Below are positions 1 to 8,606 of a stretch of 64,000 bases of DNA, piece by piece; position 1 is the first letter of the stretch; the number at the start of each line of letters is the position of its first letter. The notes beneath the pieces are model-generated. The model was not told the DNA's origin. It was given only the letters and a program-made list of their open reading frames with translations, and ran no database searches. A program made the translations under genes and the position numbers. The stretch is taken from the NCBI GenBank assembly GCA_963817435.1, contig CAWFNY010000001.1:1736001-1800000 (forward strand). Direction: 5' to 3'. The stretch is from JADJOM01 sp963817435. GTDB lineage: Bacteria > Gemmatimonadota > Gemmatimonadetes > Gemmatimonadales > GWC2-71-9.

Positions 1-575
1 CGATGCGCGAGATCGCCTCCGTCACCCCGAACTGGCGCGGCGTCAGTTACGCGAAGCTGCAACAGCGGCGCTCGATCCAGTATCCCGTCTTCACGCCGGA
101 GTCGGAGGGTACGCCGTTCCTCTTCGGCGATGACTTCCCCACCCCGGATGGGCGCGCCCTCTTCGTGCCGGTGGAGTTCCTCGCACCGGACGAACTTCCG
201 AACGCGGAGTATCCGCTCTATATGAACACCGGGCGCCAGATGTACCACTGGCACACCGGGACGATGACGCGCCGCTCCGAGGGGCTGGATTCCCGGGAAC
301 CGGTGCCAGTCGTCGAAATCAGCCGGGCCGATGCGCTCGCCCTCGGCCTGACGGAAGGCGAAACGGTTCGCGTCGTCTCCCGCCGGGGCGCGATCCTCAT
401 CGGCGTCCGGATCTCGGAACGCCAGGCGCCGGGCCAGATCTTCATCCCCATGCATTTCCGGGAGGCGGCGGCAAACATCCTCACCAACCCGGCCCTCGAT
501 CCGTACGCGAAGATCGCCTCCTTCAAGGTTGGCGCGGTCCGGATCGAACCGGTCCGGGAAGGGGCGCTGGTCTGA
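1..575 (+). CDS. Molybdopterin oxidoreductase, formate dehydrogenase alpha-type (C-terminal fragment)
   Basis: This is the last ~190 residues of a protein whose start lies before the window; it ends at TGA 573-575. It matches the molybdopterin-dinucleotide-binding C-terminal domain of formate dehydrogenase alpha subunits: the NTGRQMYHWHTGTMTRRS stretch (cofactor contact), then the ADALALGLTEGETVRV segment and a PMHFREAAANILTNPALDP segment. In this family the protein oxidises formate, or a related substrate, at a bis-MGD molybdenum or tungsten centre. The iron-sulfur and catalytic Cys/Sec regions are outside the window, so substrate and electron acceptor cannot be read here. A different member of the DMSO-reductase superfamily is possible but less likely. 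Confidence 0.85.
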   Translation, partial: MREIASVTPNWRGVSYAKLQQRRSIQYPVFTPESEGTPFLFGDDFPTPDGRALFVPVEFLAPDELPNAEYPLYMNTGRQMYHWHTGTMTRRSEGLDSREPVPVVEISRADALALGLTEGETVRVVSRRGAILIGVRISERQAPGQIFIPMHFREAAANILTNPALDPYAKIASFKVGAVRIEPVREGALV

Positions 576-687
576 CACACCGCTGACCATCGCGGTACCC
601 GGCACGTCGGCGGCAGGCGCACGCGGCCCTCTTTCCCTGAGCGTGGACGGCGGGCTCACCCGCTCAAGCCACTGAGCCGCGCCGCGG

Positions 688-703
688 CTGCATGATCATG
701 CAG
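688..703. promoter_or_regulatory. 16-bp perfect palindrome upstream of tdh (possible operator)
   Basis: CTGCATGATCATGCAG is a perfect two-fold palindrome in the 223-bp gap between the molybdoenzyme gene and tdh, about 95 bp before the tdh ATG. Its size and position suit a dimeric regulator, but no regulator can be named and no convincing -10/-35 pair was found next to it. The rest of the gap holds nothing else recognisable. Confidence 0.3.
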
Positions 704-798
704 TCAGCCATGGGGATAGAAGACCGGCGCCGGACGGGTTAGGTTAGTCCCGCCAGCACAGTCACTCACCGATCCCCCGACTTCCCGTTTCCAGCCTC

Positions 799-1842
799 AT
801 GCGCGCTCTCGTCAAAGTCGCCCCAGGTCCCGGCATGGAAGTCCGGGATGTCCCGATCCCGCCCTGCGGACCCAGCGATGTGCTCATCCGGGTCCACCAT
901 GCCGGGGTCTGCGGCACCGACCTCCACATCTGGGAATGGGACGCATGGGCCAGCGCGAGGCTCAAGCCGCCCGTCGTGATCGGCCATGAGTTCGCGGGCG
1001 AGATCGTGGAGATGGGCGTGGAGGCGAGTGCGGAAGGCCTGCTCGCCACCGGCGACCTGGTGACGGCGGAGGGCCATATCGTCTGCGGCCACTGCCTGCC
1101 CTGCCGGACCGGCGATGCGCATGTCTGTCGCCGGACCCGGATCATTGGCGTCGACCGCGATGGTGCGTTCGCCGAGTATATCGCGATGCCCGCGTCGAAC
1201 GTGATGAAGCTCGATGGCATCCCGACCGAGATCGGAGCGATCATGGATCCGACCGGCAACGCGGTGCACACGGTGCTCGAAGGCGGCAACGTCCCGGGCA
1301 GTGCGGTCCTGGTGCTCGGCTGCGGTCCGATCGGCTGCTTCGCGGTCGGGGTCGCGCGGGCCGCGGGCGCCTCGCTCGTGATCGCGAGCGACCTCAATCC
1401 GAAGCGCCTCGAGATCGCCCGGCGCATGGGCGCGCACGTCACGCTCAACCCCTCCGAGGACGATGTGGTCGCCCGCTGCCGCGAACTGACCGGCGGAGAC
1501 GGTGTCGACCTGGTCTGCGAGATGAGCGGCCACCCATCGGGGCACCAGACCGCGTTCAGCGCCGCCCGCCTCGGCGGCCGGGTGAACTTCCTCGGGACAC
1601 CCGCCAGGACCACCGAGGTGAACTTCGCTCGCGACGTGATCTTCAAGGGGCTCACGCTCTACGGCGTGACCGGGCGGCGCATGTACGACACCTGGCAGCA
1701 GATGTTCCGGCTGCTGCGCGCCGGCCAGCTCGATCCCCGCCCGGTCGTCACCCATCGCTACAAGCTGGAGCAGATCGCCGAGGCCGTTCAGGTCATCAAG
1801 GACGGTCAGGCCGGCAAGGTCATCCTGGAGATCGGCGCATGA
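799..1842 (+). CDS. tdh: L-threonine 3-dehydrogenase
   Basis: A zinc-dependent medium-chain dehydrogenase of 347 residues, the usual length for Tdh. It oxidises L-threonine to 2-amino-3-ketobutyrate with NAD+. Visible signatures are the catalytic zinc ligands C38 and H63-E64 (GHE), the structural zinc cysteines C96, C99, C102 and C110, and the Rossmann motif GCGPIG at 174-179. The DLHIWEWDAWA stretch after C38 is typical of Tdh rather than of other polyol dehydrogenases. The gene overlaps kbl by ATGA, whose product uses the unstable product directly, so the two form the threonine-to-glycine pathway. No clear Shine-Dalgarno precedes the ATG. Confidence 0.95.
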   Translation: MRALVKVAPGPGMEVRDVPIPPCGPSDVLIRVHHAGVCGTDLHIWEWDAWASARLKPPVVIGHEFAGEIVEMGVEASAEGLLATGDLVTAEGHIVCGHCLPCRTGDAHVCRRTRIIGVDRDGAFAEYIAMPASNVMKLDGIPTEIGAIMDPTGNAVHTVLEGGNVPGSAVLVLGCGPIGCFAVGVARAAGASLVIASDLNPKRLEIARRMGAHVTLNPSEDDVVARCRELTGGDGVDLVCEMSGHPSGHQTAFSAARLGGRVNFLGTPARTTEVNFARDVIFKGLTLYGVTGRRMYDTWQQMFRLLRAGQLDPRPVVTHRYKLEQIAEAVQVIKDGQAGKVILEIGA

Positions 1843-3038
1843 TGGACGGACTCGACCGTCGCCTGTCGGCGGATCTGGAAGGATTCCGCCGGGACGGCGT
1901 CTACAAGCAGCTCCTCTACCTCGATAGCCCGCAGGCGCCCCGCGTGCAGATGGAGGGACATGGCGAGGTCATCGTCCTGTCCTCCAACAACTACCTCGGT
2001 CTCTGCGACGTCCCCGAGGTGATCAAGGCCGGCAAGGATGCCCTCGATCGCTACGGCGCGGGCACCGCGTCCGTGCGCTTCATCTGCGGGACATTCACCG
2101 TGCACCGCGCCCTGGAGCAGGCCTGCGCCAGACTGGTCGGCACCCCGGCCAGCCTCAGCTTCGTCAGCTGCTGGAATGCCAATGAAGCCGTGCCCGGCAC
2201 GCTGCTCGGCGAAGACGACATCGTCATCAGTGATCAGCTCAATCATGCCTCGATCATCGACGGAATCCGGCTCGCCAAGGCCATCACCAAGTGCCAGACC
2301 GGCGTCTACCGCCATGCGGACCTGGGCGATCTCGAAGAGAAGCTGAAAGCGGCGAAAGACCGGCGCGTCCGCATGGTGATCACCGATGGCGTCTTCTCCA
2401 TGGAGGGCGCCATCGCCAGGCTCCCCGACATTGTCGACATCTGCCGCAAGCATGACGCCGTGCTGGTGGTGGACGATTCCCACTCGACCGGCGTCCTGGG
2501 CCGGACCGGCCGCGGCACGGCCGAGCACTTCGGCATGCTGGGCGAGATCGACATCATCACTTCGACGCTCGGCAAGGCGCTCGGAGGTGCGGCGGGCGGT
2601 TTCGTCGCATCCACTGCATCCGCCTGCGACTATCTCACACAGCGAGCCCGCCCGCAGCTGTTCTCGAATGCGCTGCCGCCCACGGTCGCCGCCAGTGCGC
2701 TCGCCAGCATCGAGTACCTCGAGCACCATCCTGAGCGTGTCGCCAAGCTGCGACAGAACGCGGCGTATTTCCGGGAGCAGCTGCTCGCGAAGGGATTCAA
2801 GCCGCTGCCGGGAGAGACGCCGATCATCCCCGTCATCCTCGGCGAGACGGCAAAGGCGATCGAGATGAGCAGACTGCTGCTCGCGGAGGGGGTCTTCGTC
2901 ACCGGTTTCGGCTTTCCGGTGGTCCCACAGGGGCAGGCGCGCATCCGCTGCCAGATTTCAGCGGCCCACACCAGAGACGACCTCGATCAGGCGCTCGCGG
3001 CGATCAGCAAAGTGGGCCAGCGCCTCGGGATCGTGTGA
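1839..3038 (+). CDS. kbl: Glycine C-acetyltransferase (2-amino-3-ketobutyrate CoA ligase)
   Basis: A PLP enzyme of 399 residues from the alpha-oxoamine synthase family. It cleaves 2-amino-3-ketobutyrate with CoA to glycine and acetyl-CoA, completing the pathway begun by the upstream tdh. Visible features are the VDDSHSTG motif (D212/D213, H215), the PLP lysine K246 in TSTLGKALGG, and the SSNNYLGL substrate-pocket segment near residue 48. The start overlaps the tdh stop (ATGA), indicating translational coupling. AKB ligase is preferred over the paralogues BioF or ALAS because of the tdh neighbour and the N-terminal region. Confidence 0.95.
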   Translation: MMDGLDRRLSADLEGFRRDGVYKQLLYLDSPQAPRVQMEGHGEVIVLSSNNYLGLCDVPEVIKAGKDALDRYGAGTASVRFICGTFTVHRALEQACARLVGTPASLSFVSCWNANEAVPGTLLGEDDIVISDQLNHASIIDGIRLAKAITKCQTGVYRHADLGDLEEKLKAAKDRRVRMVITDGVFSMEGAIARLPDIVDICRKHDAVLVVDDSHSTGVLGRTGRGTAEHFGMLGEIDIITSTLGKALGGAAGGFVASTASACDYLTQRARPQLFSNALPPTVAASALASIEYLEHHPERVAKLRQNAAYFREQLLAKGFKPLPGETPIIPVILGETAKAIEMSRLLLAEGVFVTGFGFPVVPQGQARIRCQISAAHTRDDLDQALAAISKVGQRLGIV

Positions 3039-3079
3039 GGACCATCACGGGTTCGGCAAATGTTCGGCCGCTTCCCTTC

Positions 3080-3108
3080 TTGTGGGATCGACCGACTTCA
3101 AGTAGTTT
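3080..3108 (+). promoter_or_regulatory. Possible sigma-70 promoter for the outer-membrane barrel gene
   Basis: TTGTGG (3080-3085), a 17-base spacer and TAGTTT (3103-3108) lie between kbl and the barrel gene, placing a start near 3115 and a leader of about 65 nt. The hexamers are only partial matches to the consensus. Confidence 0.3.
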
Positions 3109-3181
3109 GGTAGCTCAACGCTCCAAGCAAAAGCTGGAAAAGCCCATAGCGGCTCAACGCACTCACTCTGGAGGCATCGCG

Positions 3182-3853
3182 ATGCGCATGCTCGGCCGCA
3201 CCGCCTCGGTGCTCGGTCTGGCTTGCCTGGCTCAGGCTACCTCCCTCTCGGCCCAGACCACGGGATTCGAGACGTTCAAGTGGTACCTGGGGGCCCAGGC
3301 CGGAGCCACCATCTTCGAGACACCCACCCAGACCAAGGGTGCGATCTTCACCGGCGGCGGCCATCTCCTGGTGACAGCCAAGCGGACAGGGCTTCTGCTC
3401 TCGGTTGAACAGGCGTTCGGCAAGAACCAGAGCAGCTCCTACGCGGATGCGTCGGTGCTCGGCGGTTCGCGCGCGGTCTCCTTCACCGATCTGCGGAAGT
3501 ACTCCGCGACCATCCTGGCCTTCCCCTTCAATTCGGCCGCCCAGCCGTACATCGGACTCGGGCTCGGGTACATCCATACCCGCACGGAGAACCCGGCTGG
3601 CCCCTTTGCCACCGCGGCCGAACGCGAAAACGCAATCGCTACCGCGCATCGACTGGGGGGCTACGGCTTCGGCTCGGCCGTCGCCGGTATCCAGTTCCGG
3701 GTCGACCGCTTCGTGCTCTTCGGCCAGTACCAGATCACCTCTTCACCGTCGGCAGGCAAGCTGCTTATCGGAGCGACCCATACCCTTACCGGTGGCATTC
3801 GGTTCGGCCTTGGAAACGCCCGAGAGGGCGTGAACGGGCAGGGCGGAAGCTGA
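3182..3853 (+). CDS. Small outer-membrane beta-barrel protein (hypothetical)
   Basis: A 223-residue protein with a clear signal peptide (MRMLGRTASVLGLACLAQA...SLSAQ, cleavage likely after Q25). The mature part alternates hydrophobic and polar residues and is rich in Gly and aromatics (AQPYIGLGLGYIHTRTE, FVLFGQYQITSSPSAGKL, HTLTGGIRFGLG), as in OmpA/OmpW-like eight-stranded barrels. The start at 3182 is chosen over the in-frame ATG at 3035 because GGAGG lies just before it and the signal peptide begins there; the longer form would bury the signal peptide and overlap kbl. Function is unknown; it ends at a strong terminator. Confidence 0.75.
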   Translation: MRMLGRTASVLGLACLAQATSLSAQTTGFETFKWYLGAQAGATIFETPTQTKGAIFTGGGHLLVTAKRTGLLLSVEQAFGKNQSSSYADASVLGGSRAVSFTDLRKYSATILAFPFNSAAQPYIGLGLGYIHTRTENPAGPFATAAERENAIATAHRLGGYGFGSAVAGIQFRVDRFVLFGQYQITSSPSAGKLLIGATHTLTGGIRFGLGNAREGVNGQGGS

Positions 3854-3883
3854 GGTGAGGGCGGGCAGCTGAGGAGGCAGGAT

Positions 3884-3914
3884 ACCGGGGCGGGTCTTCG
3901 AGACCCGCCCCGGT
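3884..3914. terminator. Bidirectional rho-independent terminator
   Basis: Perfect 14-bp inverted repeat, arms 3884-3897 (ACCGGGGCGGGTCT) and 3901-3914, with a 3-nt TCG loop. It sits exactly between the convergent barrel gene (stop 3853) and the glycosylase gene (minus-strand stop 3916-3918). The plus side is followed by a T-rich run (CTTACTTCTTCC). It is the strongest hairpin noticed in the window. Confidence 0.85.
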
Positions 3915-3915
3915 C

Positions 3916-4530
3916 TTACTTCTTCCATTTCCCGCGAGAGATCCATCGCGATCCGCGCTCCACGAGTCGAAGGCGCCAGTCGGCCGCGCGGGTGATCCCG
4001 ATGCGCGGTGTGGCCAGAATCGCCTCTTCCGAAAGCTCCTCTCCCCGTTCCACCCGCACCATCGACCGGTGCATCGGCAGTCCGTCAAGATCCAGAGTGA
4101 CGCCGAGCGCCTGACAGAGGCGTCCCGGGCCCGCGCAGAGCGACCGCTCCTCAGCGAGGCCGCGGCGGCGGCGCATTGCAGCGATCCCCTCGAGCGGCTC
4201 GAGCGCCCGAATCAGGACGGCTGCTCCCTGGCCCGCGGGCCCGGTCACGAGATTCGTGCACCAGTGCAGCCCATAGGACCGGTACACATACCAGCTCCCG
4301 GGAGGGCCGTACAGGGCCTCGTTGCCCGGATGCCGGCGGAAGCGCCAGGCGTGGGACGCCGGGTCCTCGGCGCCGAGATAGGCCTCCACCTCGACGATGC
4401 GGCCAGCCGTGCGGCAGCCCCGCACTTCGGACACCAGGACCGCACCCAGCAACCCGCGCGCGACGGTCGCGGCGTCCTGCCGGAAAAAGGCAACGGGCAG
4501 CGTGGCTGCCCGTCGTCCTGCTTTCATCAC
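3916..4530 (-). CDS. DNA-3-methyladenine glycosylase (AAG/MPG family)
   Basis: A 204-residue alkyladenine-type DNA glycosylase, which excises 3-methyladenine and other alkylated or deaminated purines in base-excision repair. The active-site stretch GRIVEVEAYLGAEDPASH holds E49, Y51 and H60, matching by spacing the catalytic Glu125, Tyr127 and His136 of human AAG. The GPPGSWYVYRSYGLHWC segment corresponds to the intercalation loop region and CAGPGRLCQALGV to the conserved C-terminal motif. The length is normal for the bacterial family. Its start overlaps the stop of the NYN gene upstream (ATGA), so the two are probably co-expressed. Confidence 0.93.
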   Translation of the reverse strand: MMKAGRRAATLPVAFFRQDAATVARGLLGAVLVSEVRGCRTAGRIVEVEAYLGAEDPASHAWRFRRHPGNEALYGPPGSWYVYRSYGLHWCTNLVTGPAGQGAAVLIRALEPLEGIAAMRRRRGLAEERSLCAGPGRLCQALGVTLDLDGLPMHRSMVRVERGEELSEEAILATPRIGITRAADWRLRLVERGSRWISRGKWKK

Positions 4531-6083
4531 TCGGCCTTCTTCTTGGCCCGCGGTCGCGGGGCCGCCTTCTTCTTGGGCGGCGTCTCGGCGGCCGGCTCAG
4601 CCGCCACGGCAGCAGCCTTCTTCCGCGCCGGCCTGGCCTTCTTCGACTCCTCGGCCGCCGGTTCGTCCAGACTCACCACACCGACCATGGCGATAGCGGG
4701 TGGCGCCGCTGCGGCGCGCGACCCGCGCCGGAACCGGATGCCTCCCCGAGCCGCCGAGGCATCGCTCGAGGAGACCGGCGCACCCCCAGCCCCGTCACCG
4801 TCACCCGCCCGTTCCGGTGACGTCGGCATGGCGAGACTCAGTTGCGGTGCCGCGGGCTCCACACCACGGGCCACGACTTCGAACTCCTCGTCCCCGACCT
4901 TGCGCACATCGGCGACTTCGGCATCGTGCGCCTGACGGAGCAGGCGCGGGAAACGCTCGGCATCGAGCATTGCGTCCTGACGGCCGAAGAGCGCGGCCAT
5001 GCGGTTCCGGAGCGCCTCGTGCCCCGCAGGGCTGGGCAGCTCCGCCAGCGCGCTCCGCATCAGCTCGAAAGCGCGGGCCAGCGTGAGTCCCTCGGAGCGA
5101 CGATGGGGCGGAGCCTGGCGCGCGTGCGCCTTCGGGGCTTCGGCGGCTGACGCCTCGGCCGGTGGCGCCTCGGCCACCCCGGCGACCTCCCCTTCACGGG
5201 CCTCCCGAGGCCCGCGGCCGCGACCCCGACCACGGCCACGCCGGCTGCGGCCTTCCCGGCCTTCGCGTGCGACCGGTTCCTCGACTCTCGCGGGTTCGGA
5301 CTTGGCGGACGAGGCCGCGCTGCCGGCCGGACCGACCTCGTACTGGCCGTTGTCGAGCTTGGTGAGGCGGATCAGTCCCTTGTGGCTCGCCTCGAGGACG
5401 AACTTGCTGAACCGGCTGAAGCCGGCATTCTTCTCGTCGAAGTTCGGGTCGATCTGCTGCATCACCTGCTTCAGCCGATCCGACCGCATCACGTCGCCCT
5501 CCCGCGTCATCAGCGCGACCGCTTCGCCGATGAGCTGCCAGGGGTCCTTCTGGGCCGAGGCGGGCTCGCTTTCCTTGGTGAGCCCGGCCAGGTCCGAGTA
5601 CGAGAAATACTCGTCGCAGTTCTGGATCAGCAGGTCGCTGGCCGACTCACGAATGCCGACGCCGATCACGTACTTGCCGTACTCCTTCAGCTTGATCACC
5701 AGCATCGAAAAGTCGCTGTCCCCCGAGAGCAGGATGAACGTCCCGATCTCCGGGCGCGTGAACACCAGTTCCATCGCATCGATGGCGAGGCGGATGTCCG
5801 TCGCGTTCTTCTTGTTGGTGCCGAAGGCCGGCGCAAAGATGAGGTCGATCGACGACTCGGACAGCGGCACGATGTACTGGTGATAGCGCCGCCAGTCCGC
5901 GTACGCACGCGAGACGGCGACCTTGCCCTTGATGATGTCGCTGTTGAGGAGGTGCTTCAGCTCTTTGGTCAGGTCGGAACGGATGCCCAGCGTGACATTG
6001 TCGAAGTCGATCAGCAGGGCGGCATTCGGGGCGTGCGCCGGGGGTTCACCCGAGCGCAGATGACGAAGGTGGGGCGAGGTCAC
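4527..6083 (-). CDS. NYN-domain (PIN-like) protein with two OST-HTH/LOTUS domains
   Basis: A 518-residue protein, probably an RNA-binding ribonuclease. The NYN domain (about 20-165) carries the acidic residues of PIN-like nucleases: D26 and D28 (LIDFDN), D96 (ATDIRLAIDAM), D122 and D124 (SGDSDF). A first OST-HTH domain follows at about 181-250, then an Arg/Gly-rich run (RRGRGRGRGRG, 281-291), a second OST-HTH-like domain at about 330-405, and an Ala/Lys/Pro-rich basic tail. The family (LabA/DUF88-like) is known to combine NYN with OST-HTH; the RG-rich linker and basic tail suggest extra RNA contacts, which is inference. The start is GTG. The product target is unknown. Confidence 0.85.
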   Translation of the reverse strand: MTSPHLRHLRSGEPPAHAPNAALLIDFDNVTLGIRSDLTKELKHLLNSDIIKGKVAVSRAYADWRRYHQYIVPLSESSIDLIFAPAFGTNKKNATDIRLAIDAMELVFTRPEIGTFILLSGDSDFSMLVIKLKEYGKYVIGVGIRESASDLLIQNCDEYFSYSDLAGLTKESEPASAQKDPWQLIGEAVALMTREGDVMRSDRLKQVMQQIDPNFDEKNAGFSRFSKFVLEASHKGLIRLTKLDNGQYEVGPAGSAASSAKSEPARVEEPVAREGREGRSRRGRGRGRGRGPREAREGEVAGVAEAPPAEASAAEAPKAHARQAPPHRRSEGLTLARAFELMRSALAELPSPAGHEALRNRMAALFGRQDAMLDAERFPRLLRQAHDAEVADVRKVGDEEFEVVARGVEPAAPQLSLAMPTSPERAGDGDGAGGAPVSSSDASAARGGIRFRRGSRAAAAPPAIAMVGVVSLDEPAAEESKKARPARKKAAAVAAEPAAETPPKKKAAPRPRAKKKAE

Positions 6084-6411
6084 AATCAGTGGTCTTCTCC
6101 GCGCACGGTCCGGGGAGCGCCCCGCCGACCTGCCCGGACCCGGTGCCGGGAAGTCGTGCGTGACGTGGTCCAGCCGGACCGTGCACTACGCAGCAATGAG
6201 GCGGGGGCGATTCGGCCCTCCGCGCGATGAGCGCGTGGTCCCAGACCGGGCTTCCCTTCCTCGTCCCGCGCTCCCCGGACTTCGTCCGGGAAACCGCGGG
6301 GGCTGGAATCCCCTCGACCACCGGGTCGGGGCGGGGGGACGCTGGCGGGAAGCGCGGCGACTGGCCACGCGGGGCAGAAAGGTAAGTGGTGGCAGGACTT
6401 GCGGGTAGGGC
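6084..6411. other. Non-coding gap between wecB and the NYN gene
   Basis: A 328-bp gap downstream of wecB and upstream of the NYN gene, both on the minus strand. It contains a 7-bp hairpin (6274-6280 / 6284-6290, loop TTC) with no T-run, which could help end the wecB transcript. The promoter of the NYN gene should lie here but none was recognised. Short open frames in it have no family resemblance. Confidence 0.5.
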
Positions 6412-7503
6412 TCAGGCGTGGTCGAGCAGGGCGACGATTCGCTCACTGGCCCGGCCGTCCCACCCTTCGGGGCGCCCGGGATGGAATCCACCATTGCCTC
6501 GAAGCCGGAGCACGTCCTCGACCGCCGCGTTGATTCCCGCCCGCTGCGAAGGCACCAGTCGGTTGGTCCCTTCGGTAATCGTGACCGGGCGCTCCGTGTT
6601 GGGCCGGGCCGTCAGGCAGGGCACCCCGAGGACCGTGGTCTCCTCCTGCAGGCCACCAGAGTCCGTGAGCACCAGCGTCGACCGATCCACCAGCGAGACG
6701 GTCTCGAGGTAGCTCAGCGGATCGAGCAGCGTGACTCGCTCCGCGAGGTGCCCCAGGCCGAATTCGCTGATGCGCTGGCGGGTCCTGGGGTGGATCGGAA
6801 AGATCACCGGCATCCGCTGCGCGAGGTCATCGAGCCCGCCCAGAATCTCGCCAAGCGTGTCCGCGTGGTCGACGTTCGACGGGCGGTGAAAAGTGCAGAA
6901 CGCATAGGGCTTGCCTGCCAGCCCATGCGCCTCGGTGGTCTGCAGGGCACGAGCCTTCTCCCGGAGGTGGAGCAGCGTATCCACCATCACATTCCCAACC
7001 AGGTGCACGCGCTCCGCCGGGATCCCCTCGGCCGCCAGGTTCTCGTTGGCATCCCGGCTGGGTGTGAGGAGCAGATCGGCGAGCACATCGGTCACCAGGC
7101 GGTTGATCTCTTCCGGCATCTCCCGGTCGCGGCTCCGCAGACCGGCCTCCACGTGCGCCACCCGCACCGATTTCTTCGAGGCCACCAGGGTGCAGGCCAT
7201 TGTCGAATTCACATCGCCGTATACCACGACCCAGTCAGGCGCGAGCCGATCCAGCACCGGCTCGAATTCGGTCATGATGCGGGCGGTCTGGACCGCGTGG
7301 CTGCCAGACCCCACACCCAGATTCACATCCGGGTTCGGGAGCCCAAGATCGGTGAAGAACCGATCGCTCATCGCGGCGTCGTAATGCTGACCGGTGTGGA
7401 CCAGATACTGACGCATCCCGGGGATCGCCGCTCCGGCGCGCAGCACCGGCGCCACCTTCATGAAATTGGGGCGTGCCCCGACGACGTGAAGCAGGCTGGT
7501 CAT
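6412..7503 (-). CDS. wecB: UDP-N-acetylglucosamine 2-epimerase (non-hydrolysing)
   Basis: A 363-residue epimerase that interconverts UDP-GlcNAc and UDP-ManNAc, supplying ManNAc-type sugars for surface polysaccharides. The N-terminal VGARPNFMKVAPVLRA, VYGDVNSTMA, HVEAGLRSRDREMPEE and TFHRPSNVD segments carry the residues conserved in WecB/MnaA enzymes, and the SGGLQEE motif lies near the UDP site. The start overlaps the histidine-kinase stop (ATGA), so this biosynthetic gene is the last gene of a regulator operon. No ManNAc dehydrogenase (WecC) was seen in the window, so the end product may be UDP-ManNAc or be processed by an enzyme coded elsewhere. Confidence 0.93.
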   Translation of the reverse strand: MTSLLHVVGARPNFMKVAPVLRAGAAIPGMRQYLVHTGQHYDAAMSDRFFTDLGLPNPDVNLGVGSGSHAVQTARIMTEFEPVLDRLAPDWVVVYGDVNSTMACTLVASKKSVRVAHVEAGLRSRDREMPEEINRLVTDVLADLLLTPSRDANENLAAEGIPAERVHLVGNVMVDTLLHLREKARALQTTEAHGLAGKPYAFCTFHRPSNVDHADTLGEILGGLDDLAQRMPVIFPIHPRTRQRISEFGLGHLAERVTLLDPLSYLETVSLVDRSTLVLTDSGGLQEETTVLGVPCLTARPNTERPVTITEGTNRLVPSQRAGINAAVEDVLRLRGNGGFHPGRPEGWDGRASERIVALLDHA

Positions 7504-8606
7504 AGCCGGTCTGAGGCGAGCGGAAGATCGATCTCGAAGAAGAAACGGGTGCCGGCCTCTGCCGTGGTCTCCACCTTCAGCGTGGCATGCATGGCCTCGA
7601 CCAGTTTCCGGCAGATGGAGAGCCCGAGCCCTGCCCCCGAGAAGGCGTACTCGCCCTGCTTCTGGCGGCGGCGGAATGGCTCGAACAGGGTGAGCATGGC
7701 GTGCGGAGGTATCCCCCTGCCCGTGTCACGGACGGAGAACTCGATTCGGGTGCCGTCACGTGGCTCGCCGCGCACTTCGACGTAGCCTTCCGAGGTGAAC
7801 TTGAGCGCGTTGGTGGTCAGATTGAGCAGCACCCGGGACAGGGCGACCGGATGACCCACGCGGAAGTCTTCGCTCGGCATATGCAGGCGGACCTGCAACC
7901 CCTTCTCCTCCGCGATGGGCTGGACGATGTCCCGGACGGATTCGAAGATGTCGGCGACCGAGAACGGCAGGGGATCGAGATCGACCAGCCGATCGCCCCC
8001 GCGGGCGAGTTCGATCACGTCGCTCGCCAGGGAGGACAGCCCGAAGGCCGCCGAATAGATCAGGCCAAGCTGGCGCTCCTGCACGTTGTTGATCGCACCA
8101 CTTCGGCCGCGCTGGAGCGTTTCGGCGAGAAAGAGAATCGACGTGAGCGGAGAGCGGAGATCGTGTGCGACTTCGACCACGAGCTCCATGCCATCCGGCC
8201 CCGACAGCCGGTCCGCGAAGTGCTGGGCCCAATCCGGCTCCAGCGCCCGATTGACCTTTTCGATGGCACAGAAGACCGTCAGCAGCGCCTGGCCGTCCGG
8301 AACCGGACGTACCGATTCGGCGGCCGAAACGAATGCGCGGCGCACCAGTTCGACCAGGCGCCGCGCGAGCACCGTCCGTGGGAGGCCGTCCAGCGCCGCA
8401 GCCTCCCCCCGGGCGACCTGTTCAATCGCCCGGCGAAGCAGGACGAGCTGGCCCCCCACCTCGTCCTGCGAGGGACTGTCCTCCGCCACCTGCTGCCAGC
8501 CCGCCTCGGCCTCGGCCGTGGCGCGGTCCAGGGCCGCGAACAGCGCGGACGGGACTTCAGAACGCGGCCCTGCGGCACCGGGGACTGCGCCGACCAGATC
8601 CGTCAC
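7500..8606 (-). CDS. Soluble sensor histidine kinase
   Basis: A 368-residue kinase with no transmembrane segment. The first ~140 residues show no recognised sensor domain. The DHp helix carries the phosphoacceptor H148 in VAHDLRSPLTS; the ATPase domain has an N box (LLNLTTNALKF), G1 (VRDTGRGIP) and G2 (GAGLGLSICRKL). It overlaps both the sigma-54 activator upstream and wecB downstream by four bases, so it is almost certainly the partner of that activator. Being cytoplasmic, it must sense an internal signal or a protein partner. Proximity to an exosortase/EPS cluster resembles the PrsK/PrsR arrangement, but it lacks the membrane region of PrsK. Confidence 0.9.
   Translation of the reverse strand: MTDLVGAVPGAAGPRSEVPSALFAALDRATAEAEAGWQQVAEDSPSQDEVGGQLVLLRRAIEQVARGEAAALDGLPRTVLARRLVELVRRAFVSAAESVRPVPDGQALLTVFCAIEKVNRALEPDWAQHFADRLSGPDGMELVVEVAHDLRSPLTSILFLAETLQRGRSGAINNVQERQLGLIYSAAFGLSSLASDVIELARGGDRLVDLDPLPFSVADIFESVRDIVQPIAEEKGLQVRLHMPSEDFRVGHPVALSRVLLNLTTNALKFTSEGYVEVRGEPRDGTRIEFSVRDTGRGIPPHAMLTLFEPFRRRQKQGEYAFSGAGLGLSICRKLVEAMHATLKVETTAEAGTRFFFEIDLPLASDRL

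Noticed and set aside
3035..3181. N-terminal extension of the outer-membrane barrel protein from ATG 3035
   Set aside because: It would overlap kbl and place 49 residues before a good signal peptide; GGAGG supports the 3182 start.
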